This document shows positions 23,254 through 31,669 of a stretch of 64,000 bases of DNA, one piece after another; the stretch's first letter is position 1, and every line of letters starts with the position of its first letter. The notes below the pieces were generated by a model. The model saw only the letters and a list, made by a program, of their open reading frames with translations. It searched no databases and was not told where the DNA came from. The translations under genes and the position numbers were made by a program. The DNA is from Limnohabitans sp. WS1 (lineage in GTDB: Bacteria; Pseudomonadota; Gammaproteobacteria; Burkholderiales; Burkholderiaceae_C), in assembly GCF_003063265.1 (NCBI RefSeq), contig NZ_NERU01000017.1:35207-99206 (forward strand). Direction: 5' to 3'.

Positions 23254-24147
23254 TCAAGGCGCTGGCAGGGGGCTGGCCTTTTGAAACCAGTTGGCAATTT
23301 CCGAGCCATTCCAGAACACCACGCCGGGCTGTTTGGCCAGAAATTCCAGCATCATTTCAAAGTATCGGATGCGGTGCGCCGCCCCTGAAATGTAGGGGTG
23401 CACACCAAACGCCATGATGCGGGCGCCCTGCGCCGACTCGGCGTAAAGCCGCTCAAAGGCGTCTTGTGTGCGCACCAGCATCGCGTCCGAACGCTCGTGC
23501 GAGGTCAGCATGATGTTGATGTCGTTGAGCTCGATGGTGTAGGGCACCGACACCAGCGGTCCATGTTTCGTGTGCACGTATTGCGGTTGGTCGTCGAGCA
23601 CCCAGTCGCCAAACCAGGACATGCCCAGTTCTTTGATCAGGTCGGGGGTCTCCAGCGTCTGGCTGCGGCCCGGGCCCAACCAGCCTTGCGGGCGTGTGCC
23701 CGTGAAGCAGGTCAGCACGTCCAGCGTCTGCTGCATCATGGCCCGCTCGTCCGGAATTTTTTGAATCGGGATTTGTTCGTAGCAATGCGCCATGAACTCC
23801 CAACCTGCGTCCAGCGCGGCCTGGGTCACGCGTGGACGGGTTTCGCACACCTTCGCATTGATCGACAGGGTTGGGCGAACACCCACATTTTTGAAAGCGT
23901 CCATGAGTCGCCACACGCCCACGCGCATGCCGTATTCATGCCAGCTCCAGTTGGGCACATCGGGCACGGGCGCTTGGCCCCCGGGTGGTGGCGAGACCAT
24001 GCGCGGCATGGGGCGCGAAATGTCCCACTCTTCGATGTTGACCACCGGCCAGACCACCAGCCGAACACCTTCGGGCAGGTGCAAGGGGGGGCGATCGACG
24101 ATGGCGGAAAAAGGCAAGCGGTCTTGCGGGCGCAGCACGTCGCTCAT
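23254..24147 (-). CDS. Polysaccharide deacetylase family protein (PuuE/allantoinase-like)
   Basis: 297 residues. The NodB-like fold is suggested by the N-terminal LVVWPVVNIEEWDISRPMPR, the GVRPTLSINAKVCE strand, WEFMAHCYEQIPIQ (a metal His where classical enzymes have HxxxH) and the terminal FGVHPYISGAAHRIRYFEMM. This is the pattern of PuuE-type allantoinases and related cyclic-amide hydrolases more than sugar deacetylases. With the amidase and oxygenase next to it, action on a C-N bond of a heterocycle is plausible. Starts 2 bp after the Bug receptor stop. Confidence 0.82.
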   Translation of the reverse strand: MSDVLRPQDRLPFSAIVDRPPLHLPEGVRLVVWPVVNIEEWDISRPMPRMVSPPPGGQAPVPDVPNWSWHEYGMRVGVWRLMDAFKNVGVRPTLSINAKVCETRPRVTQAALDAGWEFMAHCYEQIPIQKIPDERAMMQQTLDVLTCFTGTRPQGWLGPGRSQTLETPDLIKELGMSWFGDWVLDDQPQYVHTKHGPLVSVPYTIELNDINIMLTSHERSDAMLVRTQDAFERLYAESAQGARIMAFGVHPYISGAAHRIRYFEMMLEFLAKQPGVVFWNGSEIANWFQKASPLPAP

Positions 24148-24149
24148 GT

Positions 24150-25133
24150 TCAGTTCACTCCACCGGGAATCGACGCGGCAATTTGCCGCAACTTGGCCGT
24201 CTCGGTCCGGATTTCTTGCACCATTTGATCCGGCGTGCTGCCCACCAAGCTCATGCCCATGCCGTTGAGCCTGCGCTGCACATCCGGGTCAGCCAGCGCG
24301 GTTTTGACCGAGGCATTGAGCCGCGCCTGGATGTCGGCTGGCAAGCCTTTGGGTGCAAAAATGCCCACCCAATAGGTCAGGTCGTAGCCCGGCAGGCCCG
24401 CTTCGCTGAGGGTCGGCACATCGGGATAACGCGGGTCACGCACCGAGCTGGTGGTGCCCAGGAAATTCACTTTGCCGGCATCGATGTGCGGTTTGGCTGC
24501 GCCATCAAAAATCACCTGGCACACCCCGGCCAGCACATCCTGCATGCCCGGTCCTGAGCCTTTGTAAGGCACATGCACCATGTCGACCTTGCCCATGGCG
24601 TTGAACAATTCGCCCGCAAAGTGCAAACCACTGCCCATGCCCGAAGTGGCGTAGTTGATCTTGCCCTTGTTTTTGGGGTCGCGGGCATAAGCCAGGAATT
24701 CGGGCAAAGTTTTGGCGGGCACTGTCGGGTTGACCACCATCAGCAAGCCGTATTTGCCCACCAGAGAAATCGGCGTGAAGTCGCTGACCGGGTCATACGA
24801 CAAAGACTTTTCCACCACCGCCATGTAGGTCTTGGTGCCGTTGGTGGTCATCAGCAGCTGATAACCATCAGGGGCCATTTTGGTGACGGCTTCGCTGCCA
24901 ATGCGGCCACCGCCCCCGGCCCGGTTTTCAATGACGATGTTTTGCCCCAGATTGCGCGACATGGCCTCGGCAATGATGCGGCTGGCCTGGTCGGAAAATC
25001 CGCCTGCGGCGTAAGGCACGATGGCCTTGATGGGGCGATGGGGGTAATTTTGCGCCTGGGCCAACAGGGCAGATGTGCCCAGCAGCAGACCCACACCCCA
25101 TACTGCCCAGCGTTGGTGTCCAAAAGTCATCAT
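24150..25133 (-). CDS. Bug/TctC-family substrate-binding protein
   Basis: 327 residues with a signal peptide (hydrophobic AVWGVGLLLGTSALLAQAQ). Mature start NYPHRPIKAIVPYAAGGFSD and GQNIVIENRAGGGGRIGSEA are family hallmarks. Two adjacent ATGs (25133 and 25130) are possible starts. It is the promoter-proximal gene of the minus-strand catabolic operon and is divergent from the IclR regulator; an IclR-type palindrome lies between them. It presumably binds the pathway substrate. Confidence 0.9.
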   Translation of the reverse strand: MMTFGHQRWAVWGVGLLLGTSALLAQAQNYPHRPIKAIVPYAAGGFSDQASRIIAEAMSRNLGQNIVIENRAGGGGRIGSEAVTKMAPDGYQLLMTTNGTKTYMAVVEKSLSYDPVSDFTPISLVGKYGLLMVVNPTVPAKTLPEFLAYARDPKNKGKINYATSGMGSGLHFAGELFNAMGKVDMVHVPYKGSGPGMQDVLAGVCQVIFDGAAKPHIDAGKVNFLGTTSSVRDPRYPDVPTLSEAGLPGYDLTYWVGIFAPKGLPADIQARLNASVKTALADPDVQRRLNGMGMSLVGSTPDQMVQEIRTETAKLRQIAASIPGGVN

Positions 25134-25291
25134 CTGACCAGCCCCTTCTTTGTCTCGTGTTGTGTTTGCCTGTGGCTTTTCAGCGCAAGAAAAGACGACC
25201 ACAGATTCAAAAACCAGTATGCGTGCTGTGTTTTGAGTTGGCAATCAGGGCGTTCCCCTTTTGCACTCTGCACGCACAAGCACTCGTCAAA

Positions 25292-25310
25292 TATTCCAAA
25301 TCATGGAATA
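25292..25310. promoter_or_regulatory. IclR-type operator 1
   Basis: TATTCC, 7 bp (AAATCAT), GGAATA forms a perfect 6-bp inverted repeat in the 236-bp divergent region between the Bug receptor (start 25133) and the IclR gene (start 25370). A near-identical site lies upstream of the next Bug receptor at 26264-26280. Confidence 0.65.
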
Positions 25311-25369
25311 CTTTAAAAAATTTTTGAATCAACAAGTTTGCGACACCCTCCAACAGGCATCCTCTCGCC

Positions 25370-26212
25370 ATGAAACTCCCTCCCAAAAATGAAGGTGCAC
25401 AAAGCATTGGCCGTGCGGCCTTGCTGTTGCGCACTCTGTCGACTTTTGGTTCTCAAGGCGCCTCGCTGATGCAAATTTGCACTTTGACGCAGTTGCCCAA
25501 AGCCACGGTGCACCGCATTTTGTCGGCCATGCAAGAGGAACACCTGGTCGAGCGGCCCTGGGGCACACGCCACTATCGACTGGGGCCCGAGGTCTATGCC
25601 TTTGGCATGTCGGTGCTCAATGTGTTTGACATCAAAACGATCGCCCAACCCTCTTTCGAACGGCTGGCCCAGACCACGGGCGAAACGGTGTACTTGGGCA
25701 TCCGCTGCGGCTACGACGCGGTGTGTCTGGACAAGCGACAAGGGCATTTGCCACAAAACGCCGAAATTTTGCAGGTCAATGACCGCTGGCCCATGGGCAT
25801 TGGCTCTTTCAGCCTGGCCATCCTGGCCCATTTGCCCAACGACGAAATTGCCGACATTTTGGCCTTCAACCGACTGCGCAGCGGTGAAGACAAAACATTC
25901 AGCAAACTGACCAGCAGCATTCACAACACCCTGAAAAATGGCTATGCCTTGACCAAAACCCGATCTGCCCGTGGCATCTCGGGCATCGCCGTGCCCATCT
26001 TTGACCGGCGTCGTTACCCGATTGCGTCCTTGTGTGCTGTCTCGACCTTGGACCGCATGAAGGGCAGCTACCTGAGCGGACTGGCCGCCACCTTGCGACA
26101 CGAAGCGGACATCATGTCCGCCCAATACGAGCTGGCCCGCATGAACCCGGCACAAGCCGAAACCTGGCGCACCGCCATCAAAGACCCCCCACCCCAACGC
26201 ATCGCTTTTTGA
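25370..26212 (+). CDS. IclR family transcriptional regulator
   Basis: 280 residues: N-terminal winged helix (SIGRAALLLRTLSTFGSQGA, then TLTQLPKATVHRILSAMQ, about residues 9-55) and a C-terminal effector domain (TGETVYLGIRCGYDAVCLDK; GISGIAVPIFDRRRYPIAS). It is placed between two divergent catabolic arms and carries matching palindromes on both sides, so it probably controls both, together with itself. The effector is likely the pathway substrate or an intermediate. Confidence 0.9.
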   Translation: MKLPPKNEGAQSIGRAALLLRTLSTFGSQGASLMQICTLTQLPKATVHRILSAMQEEHLVERPWGTRHYRLGPEVYAFGMSVLNVFDIKTIAQPSFERLAQTTGETVYLGIRCGYDAVCLDKRQGHLPQNAEILQVNDRWPMGIGSFSLAILAHLPNDEIADILAFNRLRSGEDKTFSKLTSSIHNTLKNGYALTKTRSARGISGIAVPIFDRRRYPIASLCAVSTLDRMKGSYLSGLAATLRHEADIMSAQYELARMNPAQAETWRTAIKDPPPQRIAF

Positions 26213-26263
26213 GCGTGTCCAGCGACTGGCCGCCCCCAAGCCATGGAATACCCCCAGTCCTCA

Positions 26264-26280
26264 ATTCCACATCACGGAAC
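26264..26280. promoter_or_regulatory. IclR-type operator 2
   Basis: ATTCC, 7 bp (ACATCAC), GGAAC: the same arm sequence, same spacing and nearly the same spacer as operator 1. It lies 52 bp downstream of the iclR stop and 69 bp before the Bug receptor start at 26349. A half site ATGGAATA occurs at 26243-26250. Confidence 0.6.
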
Positions 26281-26348
26281 TTTGTCATTGGTCAATGTTG
26301 ACCCGACTTTTAGAATGCCCGCACGATCAACAAAGACGGAGACTGGGC

Positions 26349-27317
26349 ATGAAAAAACTGGTGCGATTTCTGAAGTGGGGCCTGCTGGCCCCTTTGGGTT
26401 TGTGCATGGGTCTGGTGCAGGCCCAAGGCTTTCCGAGCAAACCCATCAAAATTGTGGTGCCCTTTGGACCCGGCGGTTCGGGCGACATCACGGCACGCGC
26501 CTTTGGCCAGTACCTCGAAGCGCAATTCAAGCAAGGCGTGGTCATTGAAAACAGGGCGGGTGCCAACGGCATTTTGGGCACCGAAGCCGTCAAAAATGCC
26601 CCAGCCGACGGCTACACCCTGCTGCTGACCACCAACACCACGCTGGCGGCCAACCTGAGCCTGTACAAAAAGGTACCTTATGAGCCCCTCAAAGACTTTG
26701 AGCACTTGGGCCAATTCGGCACCGCCGCCTCGGTGGCCATGGTCAGCAAAGACTCCGGGATTCGCACCCCCGCCGATCTGACGGCTTACGCCAAAGCCAA
26801 TCCGGGCAAGGTGTTTTTTGGTCATTACAACTCGGCCTCGCAGATGACAGCCGAGATGTTCAAGGTCAAGACCGGCGCCCCCATGACCGGCATTCCCTAC
26901 AAGAGCATTGGCTCGGCTTTGCAAGACTTTTATGGCGGCCAGTTGCAGGTGCTGTTTTTGGAGTACCTGCCAGCCATGGCACACATCGACAACCCCAAGG
27001 CCACCGCCATTGGCGTGACCGGTGCCACCCGCTTTAAACCTTGGCCCAACGTGCCCGCCATTGGCGAGACTTACCCCGGTTATGAACTGGGCTTCTTCTT
27101 GGGCCTTGCCGCCCCAGCAGGCACACCCCCCGATGTGGTGAAAAAACTGGACGGCGCCATCGCCTCGGCCCTCAAGGACGAGGGCTTCCTGGCCCGCTTG
27201 GCGCAATTGGGCTTGGAGCCCTCCAAGGTATCCAAGGCCGAATATCCTCGCTTCATTCAAAGTGAAATCACCCGCTGGGCCCAGGTCATCAAAGACGCTG
27301 GCATCAAGCCCGAATAA
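26349..27317 (+). CDS. Bug/TctC-family substrate-binding protein
   Basis: 322 residues; signal peptide MKKLVRFLKWGLLAPLGLCM ending before QAQGF; then KPIKIVVPFGPGGSGDITAR and GVVIENRAGANGILGTEA. The start at 26349 has GGAG 12 bp upstream; an earlier in-frame ATG at 26295 would spoil the signal peptide. It leads a plus-strand operon with the LLM monooxygenase and flavin reductase. Two receptors controlled by one IclR suggest two related ligands. Confidence 0.9.
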   Translation: MKKLVRFLKWGLLAPLGLCMGLVQAQGFPSKPIKIVVPFGPGGSGDITARAFGQYLEAQFKQGVVIENRAGANGILGTEAVKNAPADGYTLLLTTNTTLAANLSLYKKVPYEPLKDFEHLGQFGTAASVAMVSKDSGIRTPADLTAYAKANPGKVFFGHYNSASQMTAEMFKVKTGAPMTGIPYKSIGSALQDFYGGQLQVLFLEYLPAMAHIDNPKATAIGVTGATRFKPWPNVPAIGETYPGYELGFFLGLAAPAGTPPDVVKKLDGAIASALKDEGFLARLAQLGLEPSKVSKAEYPRFIQSEITRWAQVIKDAGIKPE

Positions 27318-27344
27318 CCCCCCTACACCACCACAGGATTTGCC

Positions 27345-28487
27345 ATGCGTCTCGGCTACTTCACCATGCCCTTGCACCCTTTTGAAAGGGACACCACAGA
27401 AACACTGCACGAGGACCGGCAGACCATCATCTTGGCTGATCAGCTCGGTTTTTACGATGCATTTGTGGGCGAGCATTTGACCGACAAAGCCGAAAACGTG
27501 ACCAACAGCTTGTTGTTTTTGGCCACCTTGATTCCCGAAACCAAGACCATCAAGCTGGGCAGCGGCACCTCCAATTTGTCGCACTCACACCCCACGCTGC
27601 TGGCCTCGCAAGCGGCCATGTTTGACCACTTGGCCAAGGGCCGATTCATCTTTGGCATCAGCCCGGGCGCCTTGGCCTCGGACGCCGAAGCGCTGGGCAT
27701 TCTGGACCAAGACCGCAACAAAATGTTCGCCGAAGCGATCGATGTGATCCTGGCCATTTGGGAGCGCGAGCCCCCCTACAACATCGACTTTCCGGACAAC
27801 CGCTTCAAGGTGAGCACACAGGTCACCTCTGTCCCCGAAATTGGTCGGGGCTACTTGATGAAGCCGTTCCAAAAACCCCGGCCAGAAATTGTCGGCACAG
27901 TGGTGGCCCCCTTCTCCAAGGGCGTGATTGCCATGGGCAAGCGCGACTTTCACCCCATGTCGGCCAACTTCTTGATGGACCACTGGTTGAACAGCCATTG
28001 GGACAACTACTGCGAAGGCAAGACCTCGGTGGGCCAGACGGCCAACCCCGCAGACTGGCGCGTGGCACGCACGATTTTTGTGGCCGACGATGCGGCCACC
28101 GCCCAGCGCTATGGCCGCGCAGACGCCAACAGCCCTTACCGCTATTACTACCGCCAGATGTTGACAAAGATGATGATGTCCAAGCGTCACGTCATCTTCA
28201 AGAAACACACCGACGAAGACGACCGCCACGTCACACTCGATCGCTTGCTGGACGAGTTGGTCATCACCGGCACCGTCAACGAAGTGGTCGACAAAATCCT
28301 GGCCTTGCGCGAGAAAGTCGGCCCCTTTGGTGAAATCGTGTATGCCGGTATGGACCTGGTCGATCCAGACCTGGGCCGCCGATCGATGGAACTGATGGCC
28401 AACGAAGTGATGCCACGCGTGAACCAGGCCTTGGGGCTGGGTTCGGCGATCAACGCCAACGCGCCTGTGGAAACCGCTGCGGCATGA
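27345..28487 (+). CDS. LLM-class flavin-dependent monooxygenase
   Basis: 380 residues of the bacterial luciferase-like family: start MRLGYFTMPLHPFERDTTET, flavin-pocket segments GFYDAFVGEHL, LGSGTSNLSHSHPTLLASQA and GRFIFGISPGALASDAEALG. Such enzymes use reduced FMN and O2 to attack carbonyls or heterocycles (RutA, limonene and nitrilotriacetate monooxygenases are relatives). Its start overlaps nothing upstream (27 bp gap) but its stop overlaps the flavin reductase start by 4 bp, giving a classical two-component system. Confidence 0.9.
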   Translation: MRLGYFTMPLHPFERDTTETLHEDRQTIILADQLGFYDAFVGEHLTDKAENVTNSLLFLATLIPETKTIKLGSGTSNLSHSHPTLLASQAAMFDHLAKGRFIFGISPGALASDAEALGILDQDRNKMFAEAIDVILAIWEREPPYNIDFPDNRFKVSTQVTSVPEIGRGYLMKPFQKPRPEIVGTVVAPFSKGVIAMGKRDFHPMSANFLMDHWLNSHWDNYCEGKTSVGQTANPADWRVARTIFVADDAATAQRYGRADANSPYRYYYRQMLTKMMMSKRHVIFKKHTDEDDRHVTLDRLLDELVITGTVNEVVDKILALREKVGPFGEIVYAGMDLVDPDLGRRSMELMANEVMPRVNQALGLGSAINANAPVETAAA

Positions 28488-29005
28488 CCCCGCAGGCCTT
28501 TCGGCAACTGATGCGCCTGCATCCGGCGGCTGTGAACATCATCGCCACGGGCCAGACGCCTCACCGCACCGGCATGACGGTGTCTGCCTTCATGTCCTTG
28601 GGGGTCGAGCCCCCCACGGTGGTCTGCGCCATCAACCGCAGCGCTTTCACCTACGCGCACATGGCCGACAACCTGGTGTTCAGCGTGAACACGCTCTCGG
28701 TGGCGCACATCGAACTGGCCAAATTGTTTGCGGGTCAAGCTTCTTTGTTTGGCGATGAACGCTTTGACGAGCAGCAATGGGGCCCCTTTGATTCGGGTTC
28801 ACCTTTCCTGCACGATGCCGTCATGAGCCTGGAGTGCCGTTTGATTCGGCAAGTGCAAGAGAGCACCCACTGCCTGATGGTGGGCGAAGTCATTTCTGGC
28901 CGCTACAACGACACAGCCGCACCCTTGCTGTACCGCGATGGCCAGTGGGTCACCACCAGTGAGGATCTGCTGATGGTGCCTATTGAAGCTGCGGGCATGC
29001 GCTGA
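28484..29005 (+). CDS. Flavin reductase (two-component monooxygenase partner)
   Basis: 173 residues of the RutF/HpaC-like flavin reductase family: RLHPAAVNIIATGQTPHRTG, TVSAFMSLGVEPPTVVCAIN and FSVNTLSVAHIELAKLFAG. It would supply reduced FMN to the monooxygenase encoded immediately upstream, with which it shares an ATGA overlap. The remaining 122 bp before the next gene contain no recognised signal. Confidence 0.9.
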   Translation: MTPQAFRQLMRLHPAAVNIIATGQTPHRTGMTVSAFMSLGVEPPTVVCAINRSAFTYAHMADNLVFSVNTLSVAHIELAKLFAGQASLFGDERFDEQQWGPFDSGSPFLHDAVMSLECRLIRQVQESTHCLMVGEVISGRYNDTAAPLLYRDGQWVTTSEDLLMVPIEAAGMR

Positions 29006-29127
29006 ATCAACAGATGTGTGAAGTTGCCCAGTGAACGGGATTGGTGAAGCCCGCACCGATATCAGCGCATGGTCCAATAGGCCACGGCTTGAATCCATCG
29101 GTTTTAAAAAAGAGCTTCCAGAATTTC

Positions 29128-30120
29128 ATGCAAAACACCCTCACGCAGTCCACACCTCCACCCATTCACACCGGCCAATGGGTGTTACGCCAACTCATCT
29201 GGCTGAGCATGCTTTGGTCGTTCGCCACAGCACATGCACAACAGGCATTTTCCTTCGTAGCGCTGGGAGATTTGCCCTACGGATCTGCACAAAAGGCCTA
29301 CGGTCCTTACCGGTCGCTGATAGACCGCATCAACCAAGAAACCCCTGCTTTTTCTGTTCATGTGGGCGATTTCAAATCGGGCTCGACGCTGTGCAGCGAT
29401 GAGGAATTTGCCTACCAACTGGATCACTTTCAGAGGTTCACAGGTGCTGTGGTTTACACCCCGGGTGACAACGAGTGGACCGATTGCCACAGAGCCAACA
29501 ATGGCGCATATGACCCCTTGGAGCGTCTGACCGCTTTGCGGCAACGCTTTTTTACACCCGGACAATCCTTGGGCGCAAAACCCATGACGGTGCAAAACCA
29601 ATCGACAGTCTCAAGCGCTTTCGGACGGTATGTGGAAAACGTGCGCTGGATGCACCAAGGGGTGTTGTTTGCCACACTGCACATCGTGGGCAGCAACAAC
29701 AATCTGGAAAACCGGGACATCGCTGCCAACCGAGAATTTTTTGAACGCGATGCGGCCAACGTGGCGTGGATCACCTCAAGCTTCGAGCAAGCGCGTGCAC
29801 TGCAAGCAACGGCCGTGGTGTTTGCTTTTCAGGCTGACGTTCTGGAAAACAAAACACTCTGGGAAGATTTTCCAGGTTGGTCAGGGTTCAAAAGCATCGG
29901 CAACACGCTGCTGCCCATGGCCCATCAGTGGGGCAAACCTGTCTTGGTGGTGCACGGTGACAGCCATCAGTTCAGGATTGACCAGCCTTTTCAAATCGAT
30001 AAAAAACCAGTGAGAAACGTGACACGCTTGATCGTGCCTGGCGCATCGGATGTGCGTGCAGTCAAGGTGACCGTGAAAAACGCCAGTTTTTCTTTTGAGA
30101 TGTTGTCGCCACTGCGATGA
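29128..30120 (+). CDS. Secreted metallophosphoesterase-like protein
   Basis: 330 residues with a signal peptide (LRQLIWLSMLWSFATAHAQQ). Calcineurin-like motifs are present in a diverged form: ALGDLPYGS, VHVGDFKSGST, TPGDNEWTDC and a C-terminal HGDSHQFRID. The conserved GNHE is replaced by GDNEW. It should act in the periplasm or be exported; substrate unknown. The upstream TTG at 29041 is a less likely start. It is the only gene here without catabolic neighbours in the same direction. Confidence 0.78.
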   Translation: MQNTLTQSTPPPIHTGQWVLRQLIWLSMLWSFATAHAQQAFSFVALGDLPYGSAQKAYGPYRSLIDRINQETPAFSVHVGDFKSGSTLCSDEEFAYQLDHFQRFTGAVVYTPGDNEWTDCHRANNGAYDPLERLTALRQRFFTPGQSLGAKPMTVQNQSTVSSAFGRYVENVRWMHQGVLFATLHIVGSNNNLENRDIAANREFFERDAANVAWITSSFEQARALQATAVVFAFQADVLENKTLWEDFPGWSGFKSIGNTLLPMAHQWGKPVLVVHGDSHQFRIDQPFQIDKKPVRNVTRLIVPGASDVRAVKVTVKNASFSFEMLSPLR

Positions 30121-30132
30121 AAGAAAGTCACC

Positions 30133-30774
30133 TCAAGATGACAAAGGCAGCCCGATCAACTCCGAAAGGGCTTGCACGCTCAAACCGTCCACGGTGTCGA
30201 TGACCACCAAACCCGCAGGGGTGCAAGCCAGTGTGGCCAAGTCGGTGTAAACCCGTTTGACGCAGCCAATGCCGGTCAGGGGATAGCTGCAGGCCTGCAC
30301 CAGTTTGCTTTGGCCTTGCTTGGTCAGCAGGTCCATCATGACCCAAGTTTGTTTCGCCCCACTGGCCAGGTCCATGGCCCCACCCACGGCCGGAATGGCA
30401 TCGGGCTCGCCCGTGTGCCAGTTGGCCAGGTCGCCCGTGGCGCTGACCTGAAAGGCCCCGAGCACGCAAATGTCCAGATGCCCGCCACGCATCATGGCAA
30501 AGCTGTCGGCGTGGTGAAAAAAAGCGCCACCGGGCAGCAGGGTCACGGGTTGTTTGCCCGCATTGATCAGGTCGTAATCTTCCTGTCCCTTGGCCGGTGC
30601 CGGGCCCATGCCCAGGATGCCGTTTTCGCTGTGCAAGAGCACTTCGCGGGTGGCAGGAATGTGGTTGGCCACCAAGGTCGGCTGGCCAATGCCCAAGTTG
30701 ACAGTGGCCCCCTCGGGAATGTCTTGCGCCACGCGGGCGGCCAATTCGTCTTTGCTGCGTCGGGTGTAGCTCAT
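30133..30774 (-). CDS. 3-oxoacid CoA-transferase subunit B
   Basis: 213 residues. The catalytic Glu motif is SENGILGMGP, and GGAFFHHADSFAMMRGGHLD and GAMDLASGAKQTWVMMDL are typical of the beta subunit (PcaJ/ScoB/CatJ). With subunit A it moves CoA from succinyl-CoA to a 3-oxoacid such as 3-oxoadipate or acetoacetate. The start overlaps the subunit A stop by 4 bp. No other beta-ketoadipate gene is in the window, so pcaJ versus scoB cannot be settled. Confidence 0.92.
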   Translation of the reverse strand: MSYTRRSKDELAARVAQDIPEGATVNLGIGQPTLVANHIPATREVLLHSENGILGMGPAPAKGQEDYDLINAGKQPVTLLPGGAFFHHADSFAMMRGGHLDICVLGAFQVSATGDLANWHTGEPDAIPAVGGAMDLASGAKQTWVMMDLLTKQGQSKLVQACSYPLTGIGCVKRVYTDLATLACTPAGLVVIDTVDGLSVQALSELIGLPLSS

Positions 30775-31481
30775 GCCTTGATGCCTCCGGCCTGTGTGGC
30801 CACACGGTCGATCTTGACCACTGCCTGAACAAAAATGCCGGGCGTGATCACGGTCTCGGGGTCCAACTCGCCCAATGCGACTTGTTCGTGCACTGTGGCC
30901 ACCGTTTTGCGAGCGGCCATGGCCATGATGGGTCCAAAATTGCGTGCCGCCTTGCGGTACGTCAGGTTGCCCCAGCGGTCACCGCGCTCGGCTTTGATGA
31001 GGGCCAGATCGGCATGGATGGGTGTTTCGTACACGTACATGCGGCCATCGATCTCTCGGGTTTCCTTGAGCGAGCCATCGGCATGTTTGGCCAACTCGGT
31101 GCCATAACCTGTAGGTGTGAAAAAACCGCCAATGCCCGCACCTGCCGCCCGAATGCGCTCGGCCAAATTGCCCTGTGGGACCAGCTCCAACTCGAGCTGG
31201 CCTGAGCGGTACAAACCATCGAACACATAAGAGTCGGTTTGCCGGGGAAAGCTGCAAATGATCTTGCGCACCCGACCGGCCTTGAGCAAAGCGGCCAAGC
31301 CCTGTTCGGCGTTGCCCGCGTTGTTGTTGACCAGCGTCAGGTCACGCGCCCCTTGCGCCAAAAGGCCAGCGATCAGCTCATCCGGAATACCGGCCGTGCC
31401 AAATCCGCCAATCATGACGGTGGCTCCATCGGCTGTGCCCGCCAGCGCCTCGCCGACCGAATCCACAAACTTGTTGATCAT
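30771..31481 (-). CDS. 3-oxoacid CoA-transferase subunit A
   Basis: 236 residues. The N-terminal GATVMIGGFGTAGIPDELIA is the coenzyme A transferase alpha signature, with GIGGFFTPTGYGTELA and YRKAARNFGPIMAMAA further on. Forms a heterotetramer with the subunit encoded next. It is divergent from the Bug receptor at 31670, with 188 bp between starts. Confidence 0.92.
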   Translation of the reverse strand: MINKFVDSVGEALAGTADGATVMIGGFGTAGIPDELIAGLLAQGARDLTLVNNNAGNAEQGLAALLKAGRVRKIICSFPRQTDSYVFDGLYRSGQLELELVPQGNLAERIRAAGAGIGGFFTPTGYGTELAKHADGSLKETREIDGRMYVYETPIHADLALIKAERGDRWGNLTYRKAARNFGPIMAMAARKTVATVHEQVALGELDPETVITPGIFVQAVVKIDRVATQAGGIKA

Positions 31482-31669
31482 GTGCTGCGTACCCCCGTTG
31501 AATCTTCAAGCATAGCCTGCCCGTTTCGATTTTCACAGCACCCCAAGCGGCCCCACAGGCACGTTGGAGACTGCCCAAAGACCCCGCCAGCGCTGAGGAA
31601 TGTCACACACAAGTCAGCCCAGGATGGGCTTTTCGATCAGGATTCACTTATTTTTGAAAGGACCATGCC

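Noticed and set aside
31616..31637. Attenuator hairpin AGCCC-AGGAT-GGGCT-TTT before the Bug gene at 31670
   Set aside because: Stem is only five base pairs and the T-run is short (TTTTC); it may be chance, so not listed as a feature.
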